Below, piece by piece: positions 5,683 to 6,161 of a stretch of DNA of 6,161 nt. The first letter of the stretch is position 1. Each line of letters starts with the position of its first letter. Position numbers and translations under genes: made by a program. The stretch covers positions 1-6,161 of the forward strand of contig JAERSX010000664.1 in assembly GCA_016845285.1 (NCBI GenBank). The letters run 5' to 3'. The notes beneath the pieces were generated by a model that was not told the origin of the DNA, did no database searches, and saw nothing but the letters and a program-made list of their open reading frames with translations. The DNA is from Deltaproteobacteria bacterium (GTDB lineage: Bacteria; Myxococcota_A; UBA796; UBA2385).

Positions 5683-6161
5683 ATGAGTGCTCCTCTCGCC
5701 GGCGTCCGTGTCCTCGACTTCACCCGCGTGCTGGCCGGGCCGTTCGCCACCATGACCCTGGCCGATCTCGGCGCCGACGTGGTCAAGGTGGAGAGCCCCC
5801 GCGGCGGTGACGACACGCGCATCTTCGGGCCGCCCTTCTCGGCGGGTGCCAGCACCTACTTCCTGGCCATCAACCGAGGCAAGCGCTCCGTCGCCATCGA
5901 CCTGCGGCTCCCGGAGGGCCAGGCCTTCGCCCGGCGTCTGGCTGCGCAGGCCGATGTGGTCATGGAGAACTTCCGCCCGGGGGTGATGGCCGATCTGGGG
6001 CTGGACCACGCGACCCTGAGCGCGGGTCGGCCCGAGCTCGTGTACTGCAGCATCTCCGGCTTCGGTCAGGCCGACCCCCGCCGCGGCTACGACATCGTGG
6101 CCCAGGGCATGAGCGGCATCCCTGCGCTGACGGGGCCGGTGGCCGGCGCCCCCTACAAGTG
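5683..6161 (+). CDS. Family III (CaiB/BaiF) CoA-transferase, N-terminal 159 residues
   Basis: The frame is open at the right edge, and family members are usually about 380-400 residues, so roughly 40% is present. The enzyme moves CoA from an acyl-CoA to a carboxylic acid in the cytoplasm. The N-terminus is typical: VRVLDFTRVLAGPFATMTLADLGADVVKVE in conserved spacing (8-37, quoted in part here: VLDFTRVLAGP), then ESPRGGDDTR (37-46), NRGKRS (64-69), ENFRPGVM (95-102), YCSISGFGQ (121-129) and YDIVAQGMSG (136-145). The catalytic Asp of the family is expected shortly after the last visible residue, so it cannot be checked. The ribosome site is weak (AGG at 5677-5679). The start fits the family's N-terminus without extension. 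It lies 46 bp after the permease stop; I see no strong terminator or promoter between, so co-transcription is open. Substrate could be an aromatic, bile-acid-like, dicarboxylic or carnitine-type acid; nothing here decides. Confidence 0.95.
   Translation, partial: MSAPLAGVRVLDFTRVLAGPFATMTLADLGADVVKVESPRGGDDTRIFGPPFSAGASTYFLAINRGKRSVAIDLRLPEGQAFARRLAAQADVVMENFRPGVMADLGLDHATLSAGRPELVYCSISGFGQADPRRGYDIVAQGMSGIPALTGPVAGAPYK

Noticed and set aside
4482..5855. A 457-codon minus-strand frame opposite the transporter and CoA-transferase genes
   Set aside because: It is antisense to three genes with complete family motifs. Its translation is His/Gln/Glu/Arg-rich shadow sequence with no domain.

Overview
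The window is a GC-rich stretch of a bacterial chromosome. Exported proteins start with lipoprotein-type signals followed by acidic, Gly/Ser/Asp-rich linkers. With the near absence of codons such as TTA, CTA and TCA, this suggests a Myxococcota-like (former deltaproteobacterial) organism. That placement is an inference from style, not from a marker gene. I see no RNA gene, insertion sequence, CRISPR array, phage gene or attachment site.

There are six protein genes in two divergent blocks around a 61-bp intergenic region (3858-3918). The left block, on the minus strand, reads from the divergent region towards position 1. It begins with a 596-residue exported protein made of three tandem OB-fold-like modules (2067-3857). 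A Tat-exported lipoprotein phosphoesterase of the phospholipase C/acid phosphatase family follows 15 bp later (693-2051). After a 96-bp gap with a possible promoter comes a lipoprotein alpha/beta hydrolase (esterase/PHB-depolymerase-like), cut off by the window's left edge (1-596). All three products should act outside the cytoplasm, and two are predicted hydrolases of ester or phosphoester bonds.

The right block, on the plus strand, is a two-gene ABC-2 type transporter: an ATPase (3919-4836) and a six-helix permease (4836-5636) joined by a 1-nt stop/start overlap. After 46 bp comes the N-terminal part of a family III (CaiB/BaiF) CoA-transferase (5683-6161), cut off by the right edge. The CoA-transferase is cytoplasmic and has no evident functional link to the transporter.

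Nothing here is clearly a new defence or mobile system. The part most worth a second look is the left block. Its OB-like modules resemble those usually fused to extracellular nucleases or phosphatases. Here they stand alone, with no catalytic domain, immediately upstream of and probably co-transcribed with a separate secreted phosphoesterase. Several very long alternative reading frames, including one of 972 codons, are antisense shadows of these genes.
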